From NCBI RefSeq assembly GCF_006715055.1, contig NZ_VFMN01000001.1, forward strand, positions 2,480,001 to 2,544,000: a stretch of DNA of 64,000 nucleotides, in the 5' to 3' direction. The stretch is from Lapillicoccus jejuensis (lineage in GTDB: Bacteria > Actinomycetota > Actinomycetes > Actinomycetales > Dermatophilaceae). The translations under genes and the position numbers were made by a program. Shown in pieces: positions 48,394-56,218 of the stretch. Position 1 is the stretch's first letter. Each line of letters starts with the position of its first letter. The notes beneath the pieces are model-generated. The model made no database searches. It saw only the letters and a program-made list of their open reading frames with translations, and was not told where the DNA came from.

Positions 48394-49089
48394 CTACTCG
48401 GGCAGGGGCTGCTCCGGCAGCGGACCGAGGACGGCGAACGCCTGCACGCCGTCGCCGAGCTCGCCGCACACCACCCAGCCGCGCAGCTGCGTCGCCGTAC
48501 GGCGGGCCACGACGGCCCGGCCGAGGTCGAAGCCGCTCGCGCGCAGGACGACGTCCGCGCCGGACGGGTCGACGTCCGCCGAGCACCAGGTCCAGCCGTC
48601 GTCGTCGGCGACCAGCCCGAGGGTGCGGCCGCCGCCGTGCTCGGCCCAGCGGGTGGCCAGGCGGCCCGTCATCCGGTCGCGGATCGCGGCGAACCCGCCC
48701 GAGTCGCGGCCGCCGGGCCGGCCGAGCGCGCCGCGCAGGTCCTGCTCGTGGATGACGACGTCGCCGAGCGGTCGCGTGCCGTGCGCGCGCATCCAGTCGG
48801 CCAGCCGGGGCGCGAGGTCGTCCCACTCGTCGACGAGCGCGGCGCCGTCGCGGCCGGCCCGGGCGTCGACCTGCGCCTGGGTCCAGGACGGGTTGTGGTC
48901 GTCCGGCTCGTCGCCGGCGAGGACGTCGGCGCCGAGGCCGACCATGTGCGCGAGCAGGTCGCGCCCGCTCCAGTCGGGGCAGGCCGGGACCGGGCGCCGC
49001 AGCGCGGCCGGGTCCTCCTGCTCGACGGCGCGCACGAGCCCTCCCACGCGGGCCTGCGTCTCCTGCCAGAGGGCCACCTCGTCGCTCAC
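48394..49089 (-). CDS. maleylpyruvate isomerase N-terminal/DinB-fold family protein
   Basis: A 231-residue protein of the mycothiol-dependent maleylpyruvate isomerase superfamily (TIGR03083-type). The helical bundle shows ACPDWSGRDLLAHMVGLGAD, RPLGDVVIHEQDLRGALGRP and the C-terminal GADVVLRASGFDLGRAVVAR, with histidines and an acid placed for metal binding. Members use mycothiol or are of unknown role. The GTG at 49089 has GGGAGG upstream. It lies next to mca, another mycothiol enzyme, which fits. Confidence 0.82.
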   Translation of the reverse strand: MSDEVALWQETQARVGGLVRAVEQEDPAALRRPVPACPDWSGRDLLAHMVGLGADVLAGDEPDDHNPSWTQAQVDARAGRDGAALVDEWDDLAPRLADWMRAHGTRPLGDVVIHEQDLRGALGRPGGRDSGGFAAIRDRMTGRLATRWAEHGGGRTLGLVADDDGWTWCSADVDPSGADVVLRASGFDLGRAVVARRTATQLRGWVVCGELGDGVQAFAVLGPLPEQPLPE

Positions 49090-49121
49090 GACGCCCAGCC
49101 TCCCAGACGGGACAGCGGCCG

Positions 49122-49538
49122 TCAGGTGCGCACGCAGTCCGTGACGTTGCCGGTGACGGCGCGGGTCGCGGTCCGCACGGTCGCGACCTGGTGCACGGTG
49201 CGCGGCGAGCCCTCGGCGGCCGTGGGGACGACGACCTGGACGCTGCCCACGGCGGTGAAGTGCTCGTCCTGCGCCGTGACCGTGCAGGTCACCGGCTGGG
49301 TCGGGGGACGACTGACGTCGAACTGGACCTCGACGGAGCTGTCCGAGCGGACGACGTACGACGTCGTCGTCGCCGTCACCTGCTCGGCCGAGTTGTGGGT
49401 CACCCACCACACGATGACCAGCGCCATGACGCCGAAGAGGACCCCGCCGGTGATGCCCCACCAGCGGCTGGGGGCGCCCTCGCGGCGCGGGGCGGGGCGG
49501 GGGGCGCCCGTGCGAGGGGGCGTCTCGTGCGATGACAT
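49122..49538 (-). CDS. DUF4307 membrane protein
   Basis: A 138-residue protein with one membrane helix ([20 protein letters not shown]) after a Pro/Arg-rich N-terminus; the rest is extracytoplasmic ([40 protein letters not shown]). This is the DUF4307 family found next to mca in actinobacteria (Rv1081c-like). Function unknown. The ATG at 49538 has TACCGT 8 nt upstream, so it may be leaderless, divergent from mca. Confidence 0.85.
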   Translation of the reverse strand: MSSHETPPRTGAPRPAPRREGAPSRWWGITGGVLFGVMALVIVWWVTHNSAEQVTATTTSYVVRSDSSVEVQFDVSRPPTQPVTCTVTAQDEHFTAVGSVQVVVPTAAEGSPRTVHQVATVRTATRAVTGNVTDCVRT

Positions 49539-49546
49539 GATGGACA

Positions 49547-49552
49547 ACGGTA
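49547..49552 (-). promoter_or_regulatory. -10 box of DUF4307 gene
   Basis: Minus-strand TACCGT ends 8 nt before the ATG at 49538; no ribosome site is seen. Confidence 0.4.
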
Positions 49553-49595
49553 CGGCGAGCAGATCAGAGCGAGTGACGTGGGAGCGGGCGAGAGC

Positions 49596-50567
49596 ATGCC
49601 GGCAGGTCCGGGAGACGCCGCGGGGATGCGGCTGATGGCGGTGCACGCGCACCCCGACGACGAGTCGAGCAAGGGCGCGGCGACGATGGCGAGGTACGTC
49701 GCCGAGGGCGCCCGCGTGCGCGTCGTCTCGTGCACCGGCGGGGAGCGGGGCTCGATCCTCAACCCCCGCCTGCAGGACGACCCGCACATCCTGCGCGACC
49801 TCGTGCAGGTGCGCCGCGACGAGATGGCGCGGGCGCAGGAGATCCTCGGGATCGAGCACACCTGGCTCGGGTTCGTCGACTCCGGTCTGCCCGAGGGCGA
49901 CCCGCTGCCGCCGCTGCCCGAGGGCTGCTTCGCGCTCGAGCCGATCGACGTCACGTGCGAGGCGCTCGTCCGGGTCATCCGCGAGTTCCGGCCGCACGTC
50001 CTCACGACGTACGACGAGCTGGGTGGCTACCCGCACCCCGACCACATCAACACGCACGTCGTGTCCATGGCGGCCCTCGACGCCGCCGCCGACCCGGCCC
50101 GGTACCCCGACGCGGGCCCGGCGTGGCAGGTCGCGAAGGTCTACTACAACCACACCTTCACCAAGCCGCGCACGCAGGCGTTCCACGACGCGATGCTCGA
50201 GGCGGGCCTCGAGTCGCCGTACGGCGACTGGCTCAAGGACTGGAAGCGCCCCGACCGGCGGATCACCACCCGGGTGACCTGCGCCGACTGGTTCGAGGTG
50301 CGCGACCGGGCGCTGCTCGCGCACGCCACCCAGGTCGACCCCGACGGCAACTTCTTCAAGATCCCGCTCGACCTGCAGCGGCGGGTCTGGCCGACCGAGG
50401 ACTACGAGCTGGCCCTGTCGCGGGTGCGCTTCGTCGAGGGCGAGGACGACCTCTTCGCCGGCCTCGGGTCGCCCGACGAGGCCGACGCGCTCGGTGCCCG
50501 CACCGACCTGCCGCTCGTCTACGACGGCCGTACCGTGCCCGACGCGCTGCCCGGCGCGGAGGGCTGA
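49596..50567 (+). CDS. mca: mycothiol S-conjugate amidase
   Basis: A 323-residue zinc amidase that cleaves mycothiol S-conjugates so that mercapturic acids can be exported. The LmbE-type zinc ligands are in [20 protein letters not shown] and [34 protein letters not shown] and [20 protein letters not shown] are diagnostic for Mca as against MshB. Start uncertain: ATG 49596 is used, but ATG 49626 matches the shorter mycobacterial N-terminus and GTG 49578 is also open. It is positive evidence for mycothiol and hence for an actinobacterium. Confidence 0.94.
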   Translation: MPAGPGDAAGMRLMAVHAHPDDESSKGAATMARYVAEGARVRVVSCTGGERGSILNPRLQDDPHILRDLVQVRRDEMARAQEILGIEHTWLGFVDSGLPEGDPLPPLPEGCFALEPIDVTCEALVRVIREFRPHVLTTYDELGGYPHPDHINTHVVSMAALDAAADPARYPDAGPAWQVAKVYYNHTFTKPRTQAFHDAMLEAGLESPYGDWLKDWKRPDRRITTRVTCADWFEVRDRALLAHATQVDPDGNFFKIPLDLQRRVWPTEDYELALSRVRFVEGEDDLFAGLGSPDEADALGARTDLPLVYDGRTVPDALPGAEG

Positions 50568-50821
50568 TGGACACCCCCAGCACCGACATCGGCCCCGGCC
50601 TCGGCGCCTTCGTCGCGTTCTTCGCGCTCGCGGTGATCCTGTGGTTCCTCGTGCGGAACATGAACGCGCGGATGCGCCGGATGGGCTACGCCGAGCGCGA
50701 GCGCGTCGAGCGGCTCGAGGCCGAGCACCGGGCCGCGCAGGAGGGCGAGCGTCCGCCGCCGGCGGCGCCGCCGGCCGGGCCCGAGGGCGACGGACCGGAC
50801 GGGGACCCGCCGGGCCGCTGA
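50567..50821 (+). CDS. small single-helix membrane protein downstream of mca
   Basis: An 84-residue protein with one membrane helix (LGAFVAFFALAVILWFLVRN), a basic stretch (ARMRRMGYAERERVERLEAE) and a Pro/Gly/Asp-rich tail. Its ATG overlaps the mca stop (TGATG). A similar small membrane protein follows mca in M. tuberculosis (Rv1083). Function unknown. Confidence 0.8.
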   Translation: MDTPSTDIGPGLGAFVAFFALAVILWFLVRNMNARMRRMGYAERERVERLEAEHRAAQEGERPPPAAPPAGPEGDGPDGDPPGR

Positions 50822-50850
50822 GCGCGTCGTACCGGCTCCACGAGCCTCAT

Positions 50851-50894
50851 GCGTCCGCACCGATGGGGCACCGGTGCCCCGCTGCTGCGGACGC
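50851..50894. terminator. palindrome family B, copy 4 (imperfect)
   Basis: GCGTCCGCACCGATGGGGCA begins a 44-bp palindrome centred on GCACCGGTGC with four mismatched pairs. It lies 25 bp beyond the hemolysin III stop and 30 bp after the stop of the convergent small gene. Confidence 0.6.
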
Positions 50895-50918
50895 TGGGTG
50901 GGCGTGAGGTGGCGGGGG

Positions 50919-51647
50919 TCAGGCGACGGGCGTCGAGCCCGCGCCGTACAGCGCGAGCGAGGCCGCGATGTAGTGCACGACGAAGGCGGCCACGGTGAAC
51001 GCGTGGAAGACCTCGTGGAAGCCGAACCACCTGGGGAAGGGGTTCGGGTGCTTGGTGCCGTAGACCACGGCGCCGAGCGTGTAGAGCAGGCCGCCGACGG
51101 TGATGAGCGTGATGATCGCCGGGCCGCCGAAGTGCAGGAACGGGCCGAAGTAGAAGACCGCGACCCAGCCGAGGGCGACGTAGATCGGCACGTAGAGCCA
51201 GCGCGGCGCGCCGACCCAGAAGACGCGGAAGAGCACGCCGCCGATGGCGCCGCCCCAGACGAGGAGCAGCAGCGTGCGGGCCTGGCCCCACGGCAGCAGC
51301 GTCAGCGCGAACGGCGTGTAGGTGCCGGCGATGATGAGGAAGATGTTCGAGTGGTCCATCCGCTTGAGCACGCCGTGGACCTTCGCCGACCACGTGCCGC
51401 GGTGGTAGACCGCCGAGGTGCCGAACAGCAGCACCGCGGTGACCGTGAAGACGACCGCGCCCACCTTGGCCCGCCCGTCGGGGGCGAGGCAGATGAGCAC
51501 GATGCCGGCCGCGAGGGCCAGCGGGGTGGTGCCCGCGTGGAGCCAGCCGCGCAGCTTCGGCTTGACGAACGCGACGAGGTCGCCGATCGAGCCGGCGTCG
51601 GACGCGGCCGCCGGGGTGGCGGCGGGCGTCGAGGCGGTGTTCTCCAT
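50919..51647 (-). CDS. hemolysin III / PAQR-family membrane protein
   Basis: A 242-residue protein with seven membrane helices of the hemolysin III (YqfA, PAQR) family. Conserved are SAVYHRGTWSAKVHGVLKRM with DHSNIFLIIAGTYTPFAL, WLYVPIYVALGW and FGFHEVFHAFTVAAFVVHYI; the histidines and aspartate form the family's zinc site. Its role in bacteria is unclear and haemolysis is not implied. The ATG at 51647 follows TATAGT by 7 nt, and a 20-bp palindrome overlaps the promoter, so a repressor is expected. Confidence 0.9.
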   Translation of the reverse strand: MENTASTPAATPAAASDAGSIGDLVAFVKPKLRGWLHAGTTPLALAAGIVLICLAPDGRAKVGAVVFTVTAVLLFGTSAVYHRGTWSAKVHGVLKRMDHSNIFLIIAGTYTPFALTLLPWGQARTLLLLVWGGAIGGVLFRVFWVGAPRWLYVPIYVALGWVAVFYFGPFLHFGGPAIITLITVGGLLYTLGAVVYGTKHPNPFPRWFGFHEVFHAFTVAAFVVHYIAASLALYGAGSTPVA

Positions 51648-51654
51648 ACCCCTC

Positions 51655-51660
51655 ACTATA
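51655..51660 (-). promoter_or_regulatory. -10 box of leaderless hemolysin III gene
   Basis: Minus-strand TATAGT ends 7 nt before the ATG at 51647. The adjoining palindrome overlaps its last base and covers the spacer. Confidence 0.55.
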
Positions 51661-51693
51661 ACCTACGGATCCGTAGGTTACGGAACCGTAGGT
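51660..51693. promoter_or_regulatory. tandem operator, TACGGwnCCGTA type
   Basis: AACCTACGGATCCGTAGGTT (51660-51679) is a perfect 20-bp palindrome. A second, imperfect dyad GGTTACGGAACCGTAGGT (51676-51693) overlaps its right end, centres 16 bp apart. Both lie between the -10 and -35 of the hemolysin III gene. No regulator gene is adjacent. Confidence 0.6.
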
Positions 51694-51818
51694 GGCTGTC
51701 GGATCCGCGCCAGGACACGGCGACGGCGGCTCGGCGCCGGGCGTGCGCAGGTGCCCCGGAGTAGCGTGACCCGGGCGCGGGGCCCGCACCCCCGCGTGAC
51801 CCGGCGAAGGAGGACGCG

Positions 51819-52580
51819 GTGGGCCTGACCGACGTGCTGTACGGCGTGTACGAGCGCCGACTGGCCCGCGGCCTCGACCGCACCGCCGTGCCGCGGCACG
51901 TCGGCGTCATGCTCGACGGCAACCGGCGCTGGGCGCGCTACAACGGCTTCGAGGTCGCCGACGGCCACCAGGCGGGCGCGGACAAGATCAAGGACCTCCT
52001 GCAGTGGTGCGAGGACGCGGGCGTCGAGCTGGTCACCCTGTGGCTGCTCTCGACCGACAACCTCGACCGCGCCCCGGCCGAGATCGTCCCGCTGCTCCAG
52101 ATCATCGAGACCGCGGTGTCCGACCTGGCCGCCGCCGGGCGCTGGCGGCTGCACCCCATCGGGGCCCTCGACCTGCTCCCCGCCGAGACGGCGCAGAGCC
52201 TCAAGGCGTCGGCCGAGGCGACCCGGCACGTCGACGGGCTGCACGTCAACGTCGCCGTCGGCTACGGCGGGCGGCGCGAGATCGCCGACGCCGTCCGCTC
52301 GATGCTCCTCGAGGCCGCCGCGGTCGGCACCCCGCTCGAGGAGGTCGCCGAGTCGGTCAACGTCGAGGAGATCGAGGCGCACCTCTACACCCGCGGCCAG
52401 CCCGACCCCGACCTCGTCATCCGCACCTCGGGGGAGCAGCGGCTCGGCGGGTTCCTGCTCTGGCAGAGCGCGAAGTCGGAGTTCTACTTCTGCGAGGCCT
52501 ACTGGCCCGACTTCCGGCACGTCGACTTCCTGCGGGCGCTGCGGGCGTACGCCACCCGCGAACGGCGCTTCGGCCGCTGA
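51819..52580 (+). CDS. uppS: cis-prenyl diphosphate synthase (Z-isoprenyl synthase)
   Basis: A 253-residue cytosolic cis-prenyltransferase. The catalytic aspartate lies in HVGVMLDGNRRWARYNGF; GHQAGADKIKDLLQWCEDAG, LWLLSTDNLDRA, NVAVGYGGRREIADAVRSML and DLVIRTSGEQRLGGFLLWQS are the remaining signatures. The LDGNRRWAR and short length resemble the mycobacterial Z,E-farnesyl diphosphate synthase (Rv1086) rather than the long-chain enzyme, so the product may be short. The GTG has GGAGG 5 nt upstream. Confidence 0.92.
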   Translation: MGLTDVLYGVYERRLARGLDRTAVPRHVGVMLDGNRRWARYNGFEVADGHQAGADKIKDLLQWCEDAGVELVTLWLLSTDNLDRAPAEIVPLLQIIETAVSDLAAAGRWRLHPIGALDLLPAETAQSLKASAEATRHVDGLHVNVAVGYGGRREIADAVRSMLLEAAAVGTPLEEVAESVNVEEIEAHLYTRGQPDPDLVIRTSGEQRLGGFLLWQSAKSEFYFCEAYWPDFRHVDFLRALRAYATRERRFGR

Positions 52581-52653
52581 GCCCGGCCGCCCAGCCCCGG
52601 CCGACGAGCCGCTGGTGGGAGCGGCCTGGGCGCCCGGTGTGAGTTCCCTGGGA

Positions 52654-52698
52654 GGGGAGGACTCCCCATCGCCAGTGGTCGTGGTGCGCACCTAGCGT
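52654..52698 (+). promoter_or_regulatory. promoter and inverted repeat of WXG cassette 1
   Basis: GGGGAG-GA-CTCCCC at 52654-52667 is followed, 25 nt on, by CCTAGCGTCGGG with -10 box TAGCGT at 52693-52698. The same pair of elements precedes cassette 2 with the same geometry. Confidence 0.55.
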
Positions 52699-52755
52699 CG
52701 GGGGTGCAGCAGGGCGGGCGACAGGGGTCCCGCCCCAGGACGACAGGGGTCGACG

Positions 52756-53790
52756 ATGGCGGTCTTCGCCAAGGGGGCGGACCCGGAGGCGCTCGAGGTC
52801 TCCGCGACGAACTTCGCCGGCTACGCCCGCACCTGCGACGAGGTGCGCGAGTCCATCGGCGCCAGCGCGTCCGTCATCCGCGCCAACTGGGCCGGTGGTG
52901 ACCTCCAGGCGCTCGCCGGCCGGTTGCCCGCCGTCCAGCAGCAGCTGACGACGATCTCGCGCACGCTCGCCTCGCTCGGGCAGCGGCTCACCGCCAACGC
53001 CCGTGCGCAGCAGGTCGCGTCCGGCGGGTCCGGGGGTCTGCCCGGCGGGGCTCCGTACGGCAGCCCGTACGGCGCGCCGTACGGGCCCGGCGGGGAGGGC
53101 GGTGGTGAGCCCGGCGGGGAGGGCGGTGGCGAGGGCGGGGAGAAGCCCGCCTGGCTGGAGACCACCGAGACCGCGGTGAAGCCGCTGGAGATCACGTTCA
53201 CCGGGATGGGGGCCGCGGCCTTCGGGCTGTTCAACCACACGGCGGGGGGCGGGCTGCACGACCTGTTCGCGAACGGCCGGCTGCTGGACCTCTACACCGA
53301 GGACGCGCTGCGGGCCGCGAACACGCTGACGGGGCTGACGTCCTTCGAGACGGCCGGCGCCGGGCTGAATTCCGCCGTCAAGCTGCTCGACGGGCGGGCC
53401 ATCGGGTCCTTCTTGGCCGAGGGCAGCCGGGCGGGGGAGCTGGTCGGCAAGGTCGGGGTGCTGGGCCCGATCAGCGTCGCGGCCGGCGCGTTCTCGACCT
53501 ACGAGGACCTCGCGCACCACCACTACGGTGACGCCGCCCTCGACGGGGCGAGCACGGCGCTGACGGCCGGCGCGCTGCTCGCGCCACCGCCCGCCGACAT
53601 CGTCTGCGGGGTCGGGGCGCTGGGCGTCGCGGCCTACCAGAACATCCCCTTCGTCCACGACGCCGTCGACGGCGCCGTGCACGGGGTGGCGGAGGCCGGT
53701 GAGGCCGTCGGGCACGCCGCGGCCGACGTCGGCAAGGGCATCGGACACGCCGCCTCGGGGGCGTGGCACGCCATCACGAGCATCTTCTGA
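52756..53790 (+). CDS. WXG100-type type VII secretion effector-like protein, cassette 1
   Basis: A 344-residue protein. Residues 1-88 are a WXG100-like helical hairpin: MAVFAKGADPEALEVSATNF, a conserved CDEVRESI helix, the W-x-G turn in RANWAGGDLQALAG (Trp45-Gly47), and LTTISRTLASLGQRLTANAR. A Gly/Pro linker rich in PYG repeats follows (about 92-135), then a C-terminal domain with hydrophobic glycine-rich helices (VGVLGPISVAAGAFSTYEDL, STALTAGALLAPPPADIVCG) and an amphipathic end (DAVDGAVHGVAEAGEAVGHA, ending ITSIF). Likely a type VII substrate with a membrane-active or toxin-like C-terminus; the activity is unknown. Next gene is 13 bp downstream. Confidence 0.75.
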   Translation: MAVFAKGADPEALEVSATNFAGYARTCDEVRESIGASASVIRANWAGGDLQALAGRLPAVQQQLTTISRTLASLGQRLTANARAQQVASGGSGGLPGGAPYGSPYGAPYGPGGEGGGEPGGEGGGEGGEKPAWLETTETAVKPLEITFTGMGAAAFGLFNHTAGGGLHDLFANGRLLDLYTEDALRAANTLTGLTSFETAGAGLNSAVKLLDGRAIGSFLAEGSRAGELVGKVGVLGPISVAAGAFSTYEDLAHHHYGDAALDGASTALTAGALLAPPPADIVCGVGALGVAAYQNIPFVHDAVDGAVHGVAEAGEAVGHAAADVGKGIGHAASGAWHAITSIF

Positions 53791-53803
53791 GGAGACTGGC
53801 ACC

Positions 53804-54478
53804 ATGACCGACCTGCTGAGCGGATCGGACCTGGCCCGGGTGGAGCTGCCCCCGGGCGTCACGGGGTTCGGGTTCACCGAGGTGCGCTACCTGCTGGCCC
53901 GCCACGACGAGCCGGCCGCCGCGACCGCCCGCGAGGTGCTGGGCCTCGACGCCGCTCCCGAGGACGACTGGGTGCTGGCGGCCGGGCTCGCCTCGCTCGC
54001 CGCCCGGGGCCTGGCCGTCGCCGACCGCGACCGCGCCCAGAGCCGCGGCGAGGCGGCGCTGCTCGAGGTGCTCCTCTCCCGGGGTCACCGGTGGACGGGG
54101 ATCGGGATGCGCGAGGGCGACGACGGCCAGGGTGACCTGCTCGTCGTCATCGAGGCCCCCGGCGTCGTCGGGCTGCTCCAGCCGCGGATCTTCGGCACCT
54201 GGTTCGTCTCGCTGTCGGCCGACCCGGCCGAGGTCGCCGACCCCTCCCGGCTGGTCGCCCCGAGCCTGCTCGAGGCCCGCACCCGTCACGACCGGCTCGG
54301 GTTCGCGCTGGAGACCCGCACCGAGCGGGGGGTGGTGGGGCGGCGCTACGCGCGCCCCGCCGAGGGTGGCTGGGCCGTCTCCGACACCCTCCAGGGGCCG
54401 CGCGAGCACGTGGCCCTCGAGGCGACCGAGGCCCTGGTCCGGTCCGTGCTGACGGCGGGGGAGGTCACCCGTGGCTGA
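53804..54478 (+). CDS. putative type VII-associated accessory/chaperone protein, cassette 1
   Basis: A 224-residue cytosolic protein without a family I can name with confidence. It is mixed alpha/beta: LARVELPPGVTGFGFTEVRY, EDDWVLAAGLASLAARGLAV, GDLLVVIEAPGVVGLLQPRI, TRHDRLGFALETRTERGVVG. Size, fold pattern and position directly behind a WXG-type gene suggest an EspG-like chaperone or an immunity protein. It is paralogous to 56219-56908 (shared GLxxLARxxLPxGxTGFGxxEVxxLL and AALLEVxL). GGAG lies about 10 nt before the ATG. Confidence 0.55.
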   Translation: MTDLLSGSDLARVELPPGVTGFGFTEVRYLLARHDEPAAATAREVLGLDAAPEDDWVLAAGLASLAARGLAVADRDRAQSRGEAALLEVLLSRGHRWTGIGMREGDDGQGDLLVVIEAPGVVGLLQPRIFGTWFVSLSADPAEVADPSRLVAPSLLEARTRHDRLGFALETRTERGVVGRRYARPAEGGWAVSDTLQGPREHVALEATEALVRSVLTAGEVTRG

Positions 54479-55061
54479 CCCGACCCCCCAGGCCCCCCTC
54501 TGGGAGGGCAAGCCGGACCCGGCCCCGCTCGCCTGGCTCGACGACGACGACCGGATGGCGGGGCGGATGCCGCCCGAGGGCATGTTCGTCTACGCCGCGA
54601 TCTTCCTGGTCGGCACCGTGTTCTCCGCGGTGGCCGCCATCCGGAACGGTGAGTCGGCCGGCTACTGGGCGGGTGGCTTCGTCGTCGTGCTGTTCGGTGG
54701 GCTGGGGAGCTGGCTGCTGTGGGGCGGGATCGTGCGCCTCCGCTGGCGACGGCGGCACCCGGGGGTCGACCCCTCCTCCACGGTGCGCAGCTGGACCGAC
54801 GGCTCGGCCTTCGGGTCCGACCGGCGCTCCGCGGGCTTCTTCCGCTGGGTGCTTCTCGTGCTCTGCGTGCTGCTCGCGCTCCTGGCGGCCGCCTCCTTCG
54901 TGGCGACCTTCGTGGGGGACGCCAGCCGGGGCGAGTCGGCCACCGCCGCCTGGGGAGGTCGGGTCCTGCTCGTGCTGCTCCTCGTCCTGTTCGTCGCGGT
55001 CGCGCGGGCCGACTGGCGGCGGATCCGTGAGCTGCGGGGACGGCGTCGTACGGGGTCCTGA
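54471..55061 (+). CDS. four-helix membrane protein, cassette 1
   Basis: A 196-residue membrane protein with four likely helices: FVYAAIFLVGTVFSAVAAIR, GYWAGGFVVVLFGGLGSWLL, RWVLLVLCVLLALLAAASFV and GGRVLLVLLLVLFVAVARAD. It has no known domain. The GTG start overlaps the preceding gene by 8 nt. It could be the immunity protein if the first gene encodes a membrane-active toxin; that is inference. Confidence 0.65.
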   Translation: MADPTPQAPLWEGKPDPAPLAWLDDDDRMAGRMPPEGMFVYAAIFLVGTVFSAVAAIRNGESAGYWAGGFVVVLFGGLGSWLLWGGIVRLRWRRRHPGVDPSSTVRSWTDGSAFGSDRRSAGFFRWVLLVLCVLLALLAAASFVATFVGDASRGESATAAWGGRVLLVLLLVLFVAVARADWRRIRELRGRRRTGS

Positions 55062-55106
55062 GGCGCGCCGCCTGGACGTCACCTGGATAGGCTCTGGGGG
55101 TTCGAT

Positions 55107-55150
55107 GGGGAGTGCTCCCCATCGACGGGCCCCCGCGGCTCGCCTAGCGT
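55107..55150 (+). promoter_or_regulatory. promoter and inverted repeat of WXG cassette 2
   Basis: GATGGGGAG-TG-CTCCCCATC (core GGGGAG 55107-55112, CTCCCC 55115-55120) is followed 24 nt later by CCTAGCGTCGGG with TAGCGT at 55145-55150. The inverted repeat would centre near -46, a position suited to an activator. Confidence 0.55.
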
Positions 55151-55215
55151 CGGGTCCGCCGGTCGCGACGACCGGGGCCGTCGTGGCGGTCGAGCAGCAC
55201 ACAGGGGGTGTCGAG

Positions 55216-56187
55216 GTGGCGATCTTCGCCAAGGGTGCGGATCCGGAGGCGCTGGAGGCGTCGGCGACGAGGTTCGTGACCTACGCGCAGACGTGCGACG
55301 AGGTGCGCGAGTCCATCGGGACGTCGGCGGCCGTCATCCGGGCGAACTGGCAGGGCTCGGACCTGCAGTCGCTCGCCGGGCGGGTCCCGACGGTGCAGCA
55401 CCAGCTGACGACGATCTCGCACACGCTGACCAGCCTGGGGCAGCGGCTGACCGCCAACGCGCAGGCGCAGCGCACGACGTCGGGGACGTACGCCGGCGGT
55501 GGGGGCGGCGCGCCGGTCCCCGTCGGGCCGGGAGCCGGGGGCCGCGGCAACCCGCAGGCGGCCGCGGTGCTCGCCGCGCTCACCGGGTCGGGGATCTACG
55601 GGACGGCGAAGCTCGCCAAGACCCTGCTCACCCTGCCGACCAAGTACGGCAGCTACCTCCAGTGGTCCGAGCGGATCAAGGCGCTGAGCCGGTTCGACAC
55701 CTCGGCCGGCGTGTTCAAGGCCCTCGGCCAGGTCTGGAAGCCCGGGACCGACCTGTTCAAGAGCGGCGAGATCTTCTCCAACCTCACCCGGTGGGGCGAG
55801 CTGAGCAACGCCACGAACCTCGTCAAGGAGGGCGGCTCGCTCGCCAAGGGGCTCGGAGCGGCCGGTAAGGTCCTCGGACCGCTCGGGGCCGTCTTCTCCG
55901 GGGTCAGCACGGTCAGCGACCTCGCCGACGGCAACTACGGTCGGGCGGCGTACGACGGCGTCATGACGATCGCCAGCGTCGCGGCCTGCATCCCGCCGGC
56001 CGCGGCGATCGCCGCCCCCATCGCGGGGGCCATGGCGCTCGGCGAGATGGTCTACGACCACTGGGACGACATCACGGACTTCACCTCGCACGCCGCCGAC
56101 GCGGTCTCGGACTTCGCCGGGGACGCCGCCGACGCGATCGGTGACGGGGCCACGTCCGTCTTCCACAGCCTCAACCCGTTCGACTGA
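55216..56187 (+). CDS. WXG100-type type VII secretion effector-like protein, cassette 2
   Basis: A 323-residue paralogue of 52756-53790. The first 88 residues are closely related (MAIFAKGADPEALEASATRF, TCDEVRESIGTSAAVIRANW with Trp45-Gln-Gly47, LTTISHTLTSLGQRLTANAQ). A shorter Gly/Pro linker leads to a different middle (GIYGTAKLAKTLLTLPTKYG, SERIKALSRFDTSAGVFKAL) and a related end (GKVLGPLGAVFSGVSTVSDL, HAADAVSDFAGDAADAIGDG, SVFHSLNPFD). The GTG at 55216 matches the paralogue start exactly; the frame is open upstream over the promoter. Confidence 0.75.
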   Translation: MAIFAKGADPEALEASATRFVTYAQTCDEVRESIGTSAAVIRANWQGSDLQSLAGRVPTVQHQLTTISHTLTSLGQRLTANAQAQRTTSGTYAGGGGGAPVPVGPGAGGRGNPQAAAVLAALTGSGIYGTAKLAKTLLTLPTKYGSYLQWSERIKALSRFDTSAGVFKALGQVWKPGTDLFKSGEIFSNLTRWGELSNATNLVKEGGSLAKGLGAAGKVLGPLGAVFSGVSTVSDLADGNYGRAAYDGVMTIASVAACIPPAAAIAAPIAGAMALGEMVYDHWDDITDFTSHAADAVSDFAGDAADAIGDGATSVFHSLNPFD

Positions 56188-56218
56188 CCTCCACCGCACC
56201 CCCTCGAAAGGCGTCACG

